A stretch of 64,000 bases of DNA from an uncultured Eubacteriales bacterium (lineage in GTDB: Bacteria > Bacillota > Clostridia > Oscillospirales > Acutalibacteraceae): contig OMWP01000010.1 in the NCBI GenBank assembly GCA_900314795.1, positions 21,004 to 85,003 on the forward strand, given 5' to 3'. Under the pieces are notes generated by a model that did no database searches, had not been told where the DNA came from, and was given only the letters and a program-made list of their open reading frames with translations. Positions 41,304 through 49,225 of this stretch are shown piece after piece (within the stretch, counting starts at the first letter, position 1; every line of letters begins with the position of its first letter). A program made the position numbers and the translations under genes.

Positions 41304-42299
41304 CTATCCCAGCGCCGAATGATAGAAAGACAACACTGTATTGATAAAACTCGGGTCAAGTTGGTTGCTTTTTGCCATATCGACAGGGGTATCCTCCGGG
41401 TGATCGGCACGATAGCGGAGCGCGTTCTCCGACAGCCAGATCCCGCTGTGACCGCTGCGTAACGGCTCGTCATACACGGTGAGGTTGATTCCGGCTTGAT
41501 CGGTTTTATCCAGAGTCGTACTCAGCCGCTGAGAGAGCGGGACTCGTTCGTCATCAGCGCCCTCAAACACGGCTACCGGTGCCGACGCATTTTCGATGCG
41601 ATCAGATACACAAGGCATATCGCCGAACAACAGGCGGTTTTCCAACAGCAAAAACGGATATTCGATATCGGCAAGGAAGCCGACATAAGGTCGCGCGGAT
41701 TCACGCATCAGCTGTACGGGGTTTTCAAAGCCCGATATGATGACAGCCGCTTTGACGCGATCATGATCCATACCGGTCGCCGCCGCATAGCCTCCGGCGG
41801 AATGACCGTACAACAGGATCGGAAGGGATGACAAACGCTCATCCTCTTCGGTGTATCGCAGTGCCGCTTGCAGATCGAGCGCGGGTTGTGATAAGCCGCC
41901 TTTCCCGCTGCCCTCACTCTCCCCTACGCCGGTCGCGTCATAGCACAACACACCGTAACCGTTGTCAACAAACGCCTTCATCTCAGAAAGATGCGCTGTG
42001 CCGCCGTCGCCGAAGCCCGCCGCGATCACCACAAGCGCCTTGGGAGCATCGGGCGCAAAGTAATATCCGGTCAGCATATTGTTACCGGAGGGGAACTCGA
42101 CCTTTTGATAGGGATAACCGGCAGATTCCATTTGTGAATAGGAATAGGAAAATTCACTCGGCGTATCACTGCGCGGGAACGCCGTATGAAAGAAGATCAC
42201 GGTCACGATCATCGAGATCGCCGAAAATGATAACACAAAGATCAAAAGAGCCAAAAGCACCCGTTTCACATATCGGTTTCGTTTACTATGTAACTGCAT
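41304..42299 (-). CDS. Membrane-anchored alpha/beta hydrolase
   Basis: 331-aa protein: one N-terminal transmembrane helix (about 14-36) then an alpha/beta hydrolase domain facing outward or membrane-bound. AAGFGDGGTAHLSEM (oxyanion area, about 93), CYDATGVGESEG (about 119) and the nucleophile elbow LYGHSAGGYAA (about 162); Asp likely in FEGADDERVPL and His in SGHSGIWL. ATG 42299 has AAAGGAG eight bases upstream. Substrate unknown. It is one of four similar N-anchored hydrolases in the window. Confidence 0.82.
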   Translation of the reverse strand: MQLHSKRNRYVKRVLLALLIFVLSFSAISMIVTVIFFHTAFPRSDTPSEFSYSYSQMESAGYPYQKVEFPSGNNMLTGYYFAPDAPKALVVIAAGFGDGGTAHLSEMKAFVDNGYGVLCYDATGVGESEGSGKGGLSQPALDLQAALRYTEEDERLSSLPILLYGHSAGGYAAATGMDHDRVKAAVIISGFENPVQLMRESARPYVGFLADIEYPFLLLENRLLFGDMPCVSDRIENASAPVAVFEGADDERVPLSQRLSTTLDKTDQAGINLTVYDEPLRSGHSGIWLSENALRYRADHPEDTPVDMAKSNQLDPSFINTVLSFYHSALG

Positions 42300-42381
42300 T
42301 GCCGCTCTCCTTTCATATAGTATTATCTGTTGCGGATCCATCATGCATGGTGCGCATCCGGGTATTCTTATAGGATGAAAC

Positions 42382-42405
42382 AGCCCGCACCACGGGGTGC
42401 AGGCT
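42382..42405 (-). terminator. Weak terminator hairpin after the first zinc-ribbon gene
   Basis: AGCCTGCACC/GGTGCGGGCT stem, 4-base loop, with only GTTTCAT after it on the minus strand. Confidence 0.45.
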
Positions 42406-42420
42406 GAGATCGATTTTTGA

Positions 42421-43242
42421 TTATAAAGATAATAAAGCGCCGAAGGCAAACAGGTAAATGGTATAATATACTGTCAGAATGATACCGAACACCAGAGCGA
42501 TAACGCCCAAAACCTTACCGGTGACTCTGCGACCGTTGGTGGGATAACCCGCCGCGTCAAACCTCTTGGCTCTGCTGATCGCGATCGCGCCGAAGATGAT
42601 GCCCAAGATCGAGCCGATCGGGAACCATGCTAAGATGATCGCCGCAATTCCGAACCCGAGAATACTCTTTGACAATGACTGAGACTCGGGAGTAACACCC
42701 TGCTTAGGCTGTGCATATTGCGGCTGGCCATACTGCGGCTGAGCATAGGTAGGCTGACCATATTGCGGCGGTATCGGCTGAGCCTGCATCGGTTGCGGTT
42801 GGGGTTGTGCAACCTGCGGCTGTACCGGTCGGGAGCTCTCATACTGAGGGCGCATCGGCTGAGGCGCTGTCGGCGGCTGGACAGGTTGAGGCTGCGGTTG
42901 TGCGTACTGCGGTGGAATAGGCTGAGAGGTTTCGTACTGCGGTCTCATCGGCTGAGGCTCTGTCGGCGGCTGAACCGGCTGCGGCTGTATCGGTTGCGGC
43001 TGTATCGGTTGCGGCTGAGGCGGCTGAACAGGCTGCGCAACCTGCGGTGCTTGCGGCTGTGGTTGGGGCTGCACCGGCTGCGCCTGTGCCTGTTGTACAG
43101 GCTGTGCAACCTGCGGCTGTGCAGGCTGCGCTCCTACCGGTTCATCATCTACCAGCATCGTCTGGAGCTCGACCTCGGTGCCGCAAACCGCACATACCTT
43201 ATCATTGATATTGATCTCATTTCCGCATTGTCTGCAAATCAT
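42421..43242 (-). CDS. Zinc-ribbon, Q/P-rich, DUF4190-type membrane protein (copy 1)
   Basis: 273-aa protein: N-terminal zinc ribbon with CRQCGN (3-8) and CAVCGT (17-22), a long low-complexity linker of QPQPVQP and QYGQPQ units (about 38-185), and two C-terminal membrane helices with FGIAAIILAWFPIGSILGIIFGAIAISRAK, the DUF4190 pattern. Probably a membrane scaffold with a disordered cytoplasmic arm; exact function unknown. A shorter paralog lies directly upstream on the same strand. The number of QP repeats probably varies between strains. Confidence 0.8.
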   Translation of the reverse strand: MICRQCGNEININDKVCAVCGTEVELQTMLVDDEPVGAQPAQPQVAQPVQQAQAQPVQPQPQPQAPQVAQPVQPPQPQPIQPQPIQPQPVQPPTEPQPMRPQYETSQPIPPQYAQPQPQPVQPPTAPQPMRPQYESSRPVQPQVAQPQPQPMQAQPIPPQYGQPTYAQPQYGQPQYAQPKQGVTPESQSLSKSILGFGIAAIILAWFPIGSILGIIFGAIAISRAKRFDAAGYPTNGRRVTGKVLGVIALVFGIILTVYYTIYLFAFGALLSL

Positions 43243-43275
43243 AGTAGTGTCTCCTCAAAACAATTGATGGTTTTA

Positions 43276-43800
43276 TCACAGAACAGCCAAAATTCCGAGA
43301 ACGATCCATACGATACTGACGACCAAACCGACGATTCCCAGAATCCTACCGGTCTTTGCCTTGCCCACCAACGGGTATGTCAAGGCATAATTCTTTGCCT
43401 TGCTCATCGCGATAGCGCCGAAGATGATCCCTAACAGGGGGATCAACATAGAAAAGACCAATCCGAGTATACCGAATTTCAACACCGAGCCCGCCAACTG
43501 ATCCTGTGTGTACTGACCGTATTGGGGTTGAACAGGTTGACCATACTGGGGTTGACCATACTGGGGTTGACCGTACTGCGGCTGACCGTACTGCGGTTGA
43601 GTAGGCTGACCGTACTGCGGCTGAGCGGGTTGACCGTACTGCTGCTGAATAGGCTGTTCGTACCGAGGCTGCTCCGACTGTACGGGCTGTTCATATCGGG
43701 GTTGTGCAGATTGATTGGCGGCAGCATCATTCGGAGCGCCGCAGGCACCGCAGAATTTATCGTTGGGAGCAAGTTCATTTCCGCATTGTTTACAAATCAT
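43276..43800 (-). CDS. Zinc-ribbon, Q/Y/G/P-rich, DUF4190-type membrane protein (copy 2)
   Basis: 174-aa paralog of the next gene: zinc ribbon CKQCGN and CGACGA (3-22), linker with PQYGQPQYGQPQ tandem repeats (about 35-100), and two membrane helices (FGILGLVFSMLIPLLGIIFG and ILGIVGLVVSIVWIVLGILA). ATG 43800 has GGAGG six bases upstream; the frame extends 27 codons upstream without a site. 33 bases from copy 1, probably co-transcribed. A tandem duplication with divergence of the linker. Confidence 0.8.
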   Translation of the reverse strand: MICKQCGNELAPNDKFCGACGAPNDAAANQSAQPRYEQPVQSEQPRYEQPIQQQYGQPAQPQYGQPTQPQYGQPQYGQPQYGQPQYGQPVQPQYGQYTQDQLAGSVLKFGILGLVFSMLIPLLGIIFGAIAMSKAKNYALTYPLVGKAKTGRILGIVGLVVSIVWIVLGILAVL

Positions 43801-43928
43801 GTGTAACCTCCTGATAGTGTTGATCGGATAACCGATCCTTCTTTGAAACCCGCCTTTGGTCAAAGAAAAACAACTAACCATAAACCCTCATTTGTCAAAA
43901 ACACAAAAGCGGAAAACGTACAATAATA

Positions 43929-44864
43929 TTATATATCTATATGATCAAAGAAGTCAATAACAGTTTCGTCATATCTTTGCGTATCATTGATGCGCACGCG
44001 TGAATGAGCGCCCTTCTCAAACCAAACCAGCTTCTTTTCACTTGTACAGCGGTCATAAACCTGCTGTACCTCGGACGGTAAAGAGAATACATCCTCCTTA
44101 CTGTGCAGGAAAAGGATCGGTTTTTTGAGCTGATCGATCCGATACAGCGGTCCGTCATGCACCACGTCCGCACCTGCAAAAATACGGATGTAGAGCGTCA
44201 CGAGGAAGGTCGCGGGCTGGATAGGATGATGTCCGTCGATCAGATGATTGACAAAGGAATCCTTGAAGGTGGTGAACATCCCTTCCGCCGCCATCCCCTT
44301 GAAGTAATCGGGACAGTCGGGTGAGCATAAGGCGAACAGCCCGACGCAGGAACCGATACAGATCCCGTGGATCACGATGCTCTTTTGGTGAAAGCGATCA
44401 TGGAGCAATTCACCCCAGCGCAGGATATCACGATATTCCTTGGCGCCGAGCGACAAATACTTGCCCTCGGACAGACCGTGGGCACGGTTGTCGATCACCA
44501 GAATGTTATACCCGAGTCGGCGGTACGGTTCCGCAAAATAATAGGAATACAACAACGACTCCATCCGCCCGGCGATGATGATCACCGAGGTGTCGGAACC
44601 GAAATCAAAGTATTCTCCGACCAGCTTGAGACCGTCGCTGACGACCTCGACCGGCTGCTTGTATGAATGGTACTGCTTCTCCCACTCGATGCCGATATCA
44701 AACATCCGCTTGTATTCCTCATCATCGGGAATACTGCATTCCCTACCCCATTTCTTCTTGGAGGTGCGCACCAGAAGCACCGAGTAGAGATAGTAGGCGA
44801 GGATCGGCAGGGGCAGGATCCCAAGTATGATGATCGCGATCACGATCCAAATCCAGATTGGCAT
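43929..44864 (-). CDS. Membrane-anchored alpha/beta hydrolase-like protein with Cys at the nucleophile elbow
   Basis: 311-aa protein with an N-terminal membrane helix (about 4-30) and an alpha/beta hydrolase fold: IIIAGRMESLLYSYYFAEPY, VIDNRAHGLSEGKYLSLG (about 123), elbow VIHGICIGSCVG (about 169), FLHSKEDVFSLP (Asp) and EKGAHSRV (His). The usual GxSxG Ser is Cys (GICIG), and the overlapping GSCVG also has Cys. It could be a thiol hydrolase or acyltransferase. It is 9 bases after the FakA-like gene and so probably belongs to that unit. Ribosome site AAGGAG overlaps the FakA stop. Confidence 0.78.
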   Translation of the reverse strand: MPIWIWIVIAIIILGILPLPILAYYLYSVLLVRTSKKKWGRECSIPDDEEYKRMFDIGIEWEKQYHSYKQPVEVVSDGLKLVGEYFDFGSDTSVIIIAGRMESLLYSYYFAEPYRRLGYNILVIDNRAHGLSEGKYLSLGAKEYRDILRWGELLHDRFHQKSIVIHGICIGSCVGLFALCSPDCPDYFKGMAAEGMFTTFKDSFVNHLIDGHHPIQPATFLVTLYIRIFAGADVVHDGPLYRIDQLKKPILFLHSKEDVFSLPSEVQQVYDRCTSEKKLVWFEKGAHSRVRINDTQRYDETVIDFFDHIDI

Positions 44865-44873
44865 AATAACTCC

Positions 44874-46517
44874 TTAGGCTAAACCGATGATCCAGTGATA
44901 GATCTCCTGACCGCCGTCGATGAACTCAAAATCCATCAGCGGATAGCGGGAGGACAGGATCTCATATAATTCCTCTTCCCTCTCTTTGGGAACGCTCAAC
45001 CCGCGGAAGACCACACAGGTCTCTTTCTCATCGATATCCTCGATCGATGCAATAGTATCCGCGATCGTCTTGACATAATCGGAACCGACGCTGACGATCT
45101 CGCCGTCAAGCAGGGCGATCTCATCCCCCTTGCGGCAGCTGATCTGGTGATAGCTGTAATCGCGGGAGGCGACCGTCTGGCTGACGGTGGCGATATTCTC
45201 GATACCGCTCTTCATCTGTGATACACGGAACTGCGCGTCGTCGCTGTCGGGGACATCCATCGCCATCGCAAAGTAGCCCTGCGCAACGCTTTTGGATTCG
45301 ATCACGGTGATATTGTGACGTTTGGAAAGCTCGACCGCCTGATGCGCGGCGAGGATGATATTGGGATTGTTCGGCAGGATCACGATCTCGTCGGCGTCGA
45401 CCTCATCAAATGCCTCCAAGAACTCAGCCGACGATGTATTCATCGTCGTACCGCCGTCGATGACGATCGCACAGCCAAAATCCTCAAACAGCTTTTTCAT
45501 GCCCTCGCCGTTGACGACTGCGATCACAGCAAGGGGCTTGTGCTCCTTTTTCTTCGCGATTTCCAGATCATGCTCGTTGTGCTGCACCTGCATATTGTCC
45601 ATCTTGAAGGTCAAGAATTCGCCATACTGCTGTGCCAAGGCGATCACCTTGGCGGGATAGAGCGTATGGATATGCACCTTGACGCGCATCCCGTTGACGA
45701 CAACAGCAATCGAATTACCGAAAAAGCGGAGCTCCGAAATGAATTTCTGCTTATTAAAATTCTGTTGATAGCGTGTGTTGGTCAGGCGCTGGAGAATGAA
45801 CTCCGTGCAGTAGCCGTCCGAAAACTCAGAGGTCTCGTTGAACAACGATAGATCAACTAAAGGTTGTTCCGCTTTTTGAACCGGTACATCGACAAGCTCG
45901 ATCACCTCACCGTACAGGCACTTGAGCATGCCCTCCGTGATCAGGATGAATCCGTAGGCGCCGCTGTCGACCACACCGGCTTCCTTGAGCACGCTGAGCA
46001 TTTCCGGCGTAAAGGACAGCGTCTTGCGCATCTCGGCGATATACATCGACAGGATGGTTTCGATCGAGGAATTGCGCGTGATCTGCGTGCGGATATGCTC
46101 GATCCCCTCGCGGGTGACAGAGAGGATCGTACCCTCTACCGGATGCACGACCGCTTCATACGCGGTACGGTAACCGCGGATCAATCCGTTTCGCAGCTCC
46201 CCCGGTCCGATGAGCGGTGAACGCACCAGCTCATCCGCAAAGCCGCGGTAAAACTGGGAGAGGATCACGCCCGAATTACCGCGCGCGCCGAGCAGCATGC
46301 CGTCGGACAGACTGCGCAGATAAGCGCCGGCGTTTTCGTCGGACTTGGCGTAGCGGATACCGTTGCCGAGGGTCAGCGCCATGTTGGTGCCGGTATCACC
46401 GTCGGGAACAGGAAACACGTTGAGGCGGTTGACCTCTTCCTCGTGCTGTTGCAAAAACGCCAACCCGTTTTTTATCATTTTTTCCAGATGGATTCCGTTA
46501 ATTCTTCTCATAGACAT
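44874..46517 (-). CDS. FakA-like fatty acid kinase, second copy
   Basis: 547-aa DAK2/YloV family paralog of the 807-2483 gene. NVFPVPDGDTGTNMALTLGN (33-52) and MLLGARGNSGVILSQFYRG hold the kinase site; VDSGAYGF (about 195) and the DegV-like C-terminal half follow (VNGEGMKKLFEDFGC, ILPNNPNIILAAHQA). It would phosphorylate a FakB-bound fatty acid. A DegV/FakB gene lies 66 bases upstream on the same strand, giving a complete kinase pair, followed by a membrane hydrolase. The ribosome site is weak (AAAG). Confidence 0.85.
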   Translation of the reverse strand: MSMRRINGIHLEKMIKNGLAFLQQHEEEVNRLNVFPVPDGDTGTNMALTLGNGIRYAKSDENAGAYLRSLSDGMLLGARGNSGVILSQFYRGFADELVRSPLIGPGELRNGLIRGYRTAYEAVVHPVEGTILSVTREGIEHIRTQITRNSSIETILSMYIAEMRKTLSFTPEMLSVLKEAGVVDSGAYGFILITEGMLKCLYGEVIELVDVPVQKAEQPLVDLSLFNETSEFSDGYCTEFILQRLTNTRYQQNFNKQKFISELRFFGNSIAVVVNGMRVKVHIHTLYPAKVIALAQQYGEFLTFKMDNMQVQHNEHDLEIAKKKEHKPLAVIAVVNGEGMKKLFEDFGCAIVIDGGTTMNTSSAEFLEAFDEVDADEIVILPNNPNIILAAHQAVELSKRHNITVIESKSVAQGYFAMAMDVPDSDDAQFRVSQMKSGIENIATVSQTVASRDYSYHQISCRKGDEIALLDGEIVSVGSDYVKTIADTIASIEDIDEKETCVVFRGLSVPKEREEELYEILSSRYPLMDFEFIDGGQEIYHWIIGLA

Positions 46518-46583
46518 TCTTTACAAGCAGGGTTCATGGGCGCAACAACGCGCGCCCGTTCTTCAATGATATGTGGATGGAAA

Positions 46584-47519
46584 TCACTTGCCCTCGGAAA
46601 TAAACTGTTCGATCAAGACGCGTTCGGTGCTCAGATCATCGGAGATCGGTTTGCCGACATAATATGCCGCCATCAGTCCGGGTCCGACGTTGATACCGCA
46701 GAACGGATAGACGTCGTTGATATAGACCGCCTTGGGACGGAACTTCTCTTCGATCATTTTCTTGTACACCTCAGCCTGCGGATAACGGCAGGACTGGGCG
46801 ATGAAGATCACCTGATCCTCGGGGCTTTCGATGGTCGCTTCGATGTACTTCATCAAGACCGCATACGCCGCCTTAGCGCCCTTTGCCTTACCGAGAACGG
46901 TCGTCATACCGCCGGAATCGAATTCGCCGATGGGCTTGATCCCGGCGAGGGTGCCGAAAAACGCCTTGGGATGCGTGAGTCTGCCCTTCTTGGCGACAAA
47001 GCTCAGATCATCCAGCCAGCCTGCCTGATGGAAACGATTCTTGTTCTGCTCCAGATAAGCGCACACCTCTTCAAAGCCCTTGCCCTCACTGCGCAGCATC
47101 GCTGCGTGTACGACCATCAAGCCGAAGCCGGGGCCGTAGCGCATGGAGTCGACCAGTTGGATCTTGGAGTCGGGATACTTAGAAAGGATGTTTTTGCGTG
47201 CGGTTGTCGCAAAATCAAACGAGCCGGACATGGCGCTCGAGATCGTAATGCAGATGATCGGCTTGCCGTCTTTCACATATGTCTCAAACGCCTTTTCGTA
47301 CTCCGCTGTGTTCGGAGGCGCAGTCGCAAAGTCGGACGGATTCTTTTTCAGCTCCGCGTAAAAGTCCTCGCGCTTCACATCCTTCCACTCCATAAAGCTG
47401 GGTACATCACCCTTATCGGGCAGGACAAGATGTCCGTCAATGATTTTGATATCATATTGTTTTTGGAATTCGGCGGAAAGGTCGCATCCCGCGTCCGCCA
47501 TCAAAATAAAATCGTTCAT
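46584..47519 (-). CDS. DegV family fatty acid binding protein (FakB-like)
   Basis: 311-aa DegV protein that carries a single fatty acid to the FakA kinase. Characteristic pieces: ILMADAGCDLSAEF (5-18), ITISSAMSGSFDFATTAR (about 93), VDSMRYGPGFGLMVVHAA (about 123), LSFVAKKGRLTHPKAFFGTL (about 172) and VGPGLMAAYYVG near the end. Of two adjacent ATGs, 47519 is six bases from GGAG and is preferred over 47522. Located before the FakA copy and after a hydrolase on the same strand, in a lipid-related gene series. Confidence 0.88.
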   Translation of the reverse strand: MNDFILMADAGCDLSAEFQKQYDIKIIDGHLVLPDKGDVPSFMEWKDVKREDFYAELKKNPSDFATAPPNTAEYEKAFETYVKDGKPIICITISSAMSGSFDFATTARKNILSKYPDSKIQLVDSMRYGPGFGLMVVHAAMLRSEGKGFEEVCAYLEQNKNRFHQAGWLDDLSFVAKKGRLTHPKAFFGTLAGIKPIGEFDSGGMTTVLGKAKGAKAAYAVLMKYIEATIESPEDQVIFIAQSCRYPQAEVYKKMIEEKFRPKAVYINDVYPFCGINVGPGLMAAYYVGKPISDDLSTERVLIEQFISEGK

Positions 47520-47616
47520 CATAATCTCCTTTGTATTTGCAGATAGAGAATTCTATCGGTTTATCGATCGTGTAATCGCGAGCATCCGCATATGTACATG
47601 CGTTGATCTTCGCATA

Positions 47617-48546
47617 TTATTCATGAAAATAGGTTTGAAGAAAGTCTGTCATCGCCGCTGTTACCTGTTGTTCACCGGTGCAAAAGGCGGTGGTATGACC
47701 CGCGCCCTCCACCACAACGAACGCCTTTTCGGCGGAGCAGGACTCATAGTTCTTACGTCCCTCCTCCAAGGAAACGGTCGAATCGGCTGTTCCGTGGAAA
47801 AAGAGGATCGGTTTTTTGGCATACCTTAAATGCTCCGTCGTCTTTTCCCGGATATCGATCTTCTGTTCCTTTTGACAGAGCCATCGGAGATACGGGATCA
47901 ACAGCCGCGGCAGATGCATGCGCTTCGCGTCGCTGTAGAGCTGGTTTTCCGCGGAAATAAAGCCGCAGTCGATCATCATGCACGGCACACGTTCCTCTGT
48001 CAAAGTGTCGGACAAATACGCGAGTGTGGAGCCGCCCATCGATGTTCCGTACAGCAAAACACGCTGTCTGTCATCCCGCCTGAGGATCTCTCGGATCCAC
48101 ACCGTAACGTCGTCTTTTTCACGCAGACCCATTCCGCAGCGATCGCCGCCGCTGCAGCCGTGGGCACGCTGATAGATCACCAGCACATTATAGCCCTGAT
48201 CGTAGAACCACCGTGCGGGCGCCACCAGATTCACATACGGATCGGCGTTGAAGCCGTGCACCATCAACACGGTGCGGTCAGCGGCGCGATCATACCGATC
48301 GCCGCACAGGGTCACCCCGTCCGTCGCAGTGACTTTGACGCGTTCAAACCCCTGATCGCGCAGGTAGTGCCAATCGCGCAGCATGCGCTTCTTAAAAGGT
48401 TCTATCGCCGGTTTATGGAGCTTTTCATCATCCAACTGCAAGACCTTATGTCTGCCGAAGATCGAGCGGTAACACACGATACCGGGCGCGATCCAGAAGA
48501 TGACAAAAAGCAAAATGATAGCAAGAATAAGATAGAGTATCAACAT
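47617..48546 (-). CDS. Membrane-anchored alpha/beta hydrolase
   Basis: 309-aa protein; N-terminal membrane helix (2-24) followed by an alpha/beta hydrolase domain with LMVHGFNADPYVN (about 94), IYQRAHGCSGG (about 123), elbow LLYGTSMGGSTLAY (about 162), HGTADSTV (Asp, about 252) and EGAGHTTAF (His, about 280). Full catalytic triad. ATG has AGGAAG upstream, 14 bases after the LRAT-like gene. Probably handles a lipid or acyl ester given the neighbours (inference). Confidence 0.85.
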   Translation of the reverse strand: MLILYLILAIILLFVIFWIAPGIVCYRSIFGRHKVLQLDDEKLHKPAIEPFKKRMLRDWHYLRDQGFERVKVTATDGVTLCGDRYDRAADRTVLMVHGFNADPYVNLVAPARWFYDQGYNVLVIYQRAHGCSGGDRCGMGLREKDDVTVWIREILRRDDRQRVLLYGTSMGGSTLAYLSDTLTEERVPCMMIDCGFISAENQLYSDAKRMHLPRLLIPYLRWLCQKEQKIDIREKTTEHLRYAKKPILFFHGTADSTVSLEEGRKNYESCSAEKAFVVVEGAGHTTAFCTGEQQVTAAMTDFLQTYFHE

Positions 48547-48560
48547 AATACTTCCTGTTT

Positions 48561-48974
48561 TTATTGATCAGAGTGAAAGCGCTGCCATTTGCGGCGCACC
48601 TCCAGCTCCTGTTCGGATATCTTTTCACCGAACACGATCTCATTGACAAAGTGCTCGCAGTTATTGTGGATCAGGTTGTAGCCGCCTTCACCGATGCGCG
48701 CTCTTGCGGCGGATACCGTTTTGTCGGGATTGTGACGTCTGAGCTTTTCTTTCAGCGTCAGCTGTGCCGCTTCTACCATGTTGCCGCAGGAAAAGGCATC
48801 GATATCGGTGGCGAGCACCTTAATATCCTGCTGATGCTGCAGATTCTCTGCTGTCGGCGGCAGTCCGAACGCGATCACCTCGTCCTCCGACACAAAGATC
48901 CCGTAATGATACACAGAGCCTAACTTGACGCGGATGATGTCGCCGTACCGACACTCCCGATAGACCCACTTCAT
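48561..48974 (-). CDS. LRAT/HRASLS-like (NlpC/P60 superfamily) acyltransferase or thiol hydrolase
   Basis: 137-aa protein with the permuted papain-like LRAT pattern: GDIIRVKLGSVYHYGIFV gives His23, and NNCEHFVNEIVFGEK gives Cys106, the thiol nucleophile in the NCEHFV motif. The second His of eukaryotic HRASLS enzymes is not clear (VIAFG in its place). Family members move acyl groups from phospholipids to amines or alcohols, or hydrolyse them. ATG overlaps the ACP stop as ATGA, and the ligase, ACP and LRAT genes form a tightly packed trio. Confidence 0.82.
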   Translation of the reverse strand: MKWVYRECRYGDIIRVKLGSVYHYGIFVSEDEVIAFGLPPTAENLQHQQDIKVLATDIDAFSCGNMVEAAQLTLKEKLRRHNPDKTVSAARARIGEGGYNLIHNNCEHFVNEIVFGEKISEQELEVRRKWQRFHSDQ

Positions 48975-49225
48975 TTGAGCTTTCCCTCGATATAGGTCAC
49001 GACGTCACCGATGGTATCAAAATCATTCATCGACACATTGTCGAACACGATCCCGAAGCTCTCTTCGATGGCGATCACCATGTAGAGCACCGACACCGAG
49101 TTGAAGCCCAGATCGGTAACGAGCTTGGTGCTTTCGTCACAATTCTTGATCAAATCGCTGTTCTTGGCGTCGGCAAAAAGCAAAATCTCTTTCAGTTTCT
49201 CAAAAATCTCTGCTCTGCTCAGCAT
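48971..49225 (-). CDS. Acyl carrier protein
   Basis: 84-aa carrier protein. The phosphopantetheine Ser is in LGFNSVSVLYMV (Ser43), where the usual DSL motif is NSV. Helix pattern and acidic ends are those of ACP (EIFEKLKEILLFADA, FDNVSMNDFDTIGDVVTYIEGKL). It overlaps the ligase stop by 7 bases and the LRAT-like gene by 4, so the three are translated together; the ligase probably loads it. Not the housekeeping fatty acid ACP, given its DNSL deviation and setting. Confidence 0.85.
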   Translation of the reverse strand: MLSRAEIFEKLKEILLFADAKNSDLIKNCDESTKLVTDLGFNSVSVLYMVIAIEESFGIVFDNVSMNDFDTIGDVVTYIEGKLK

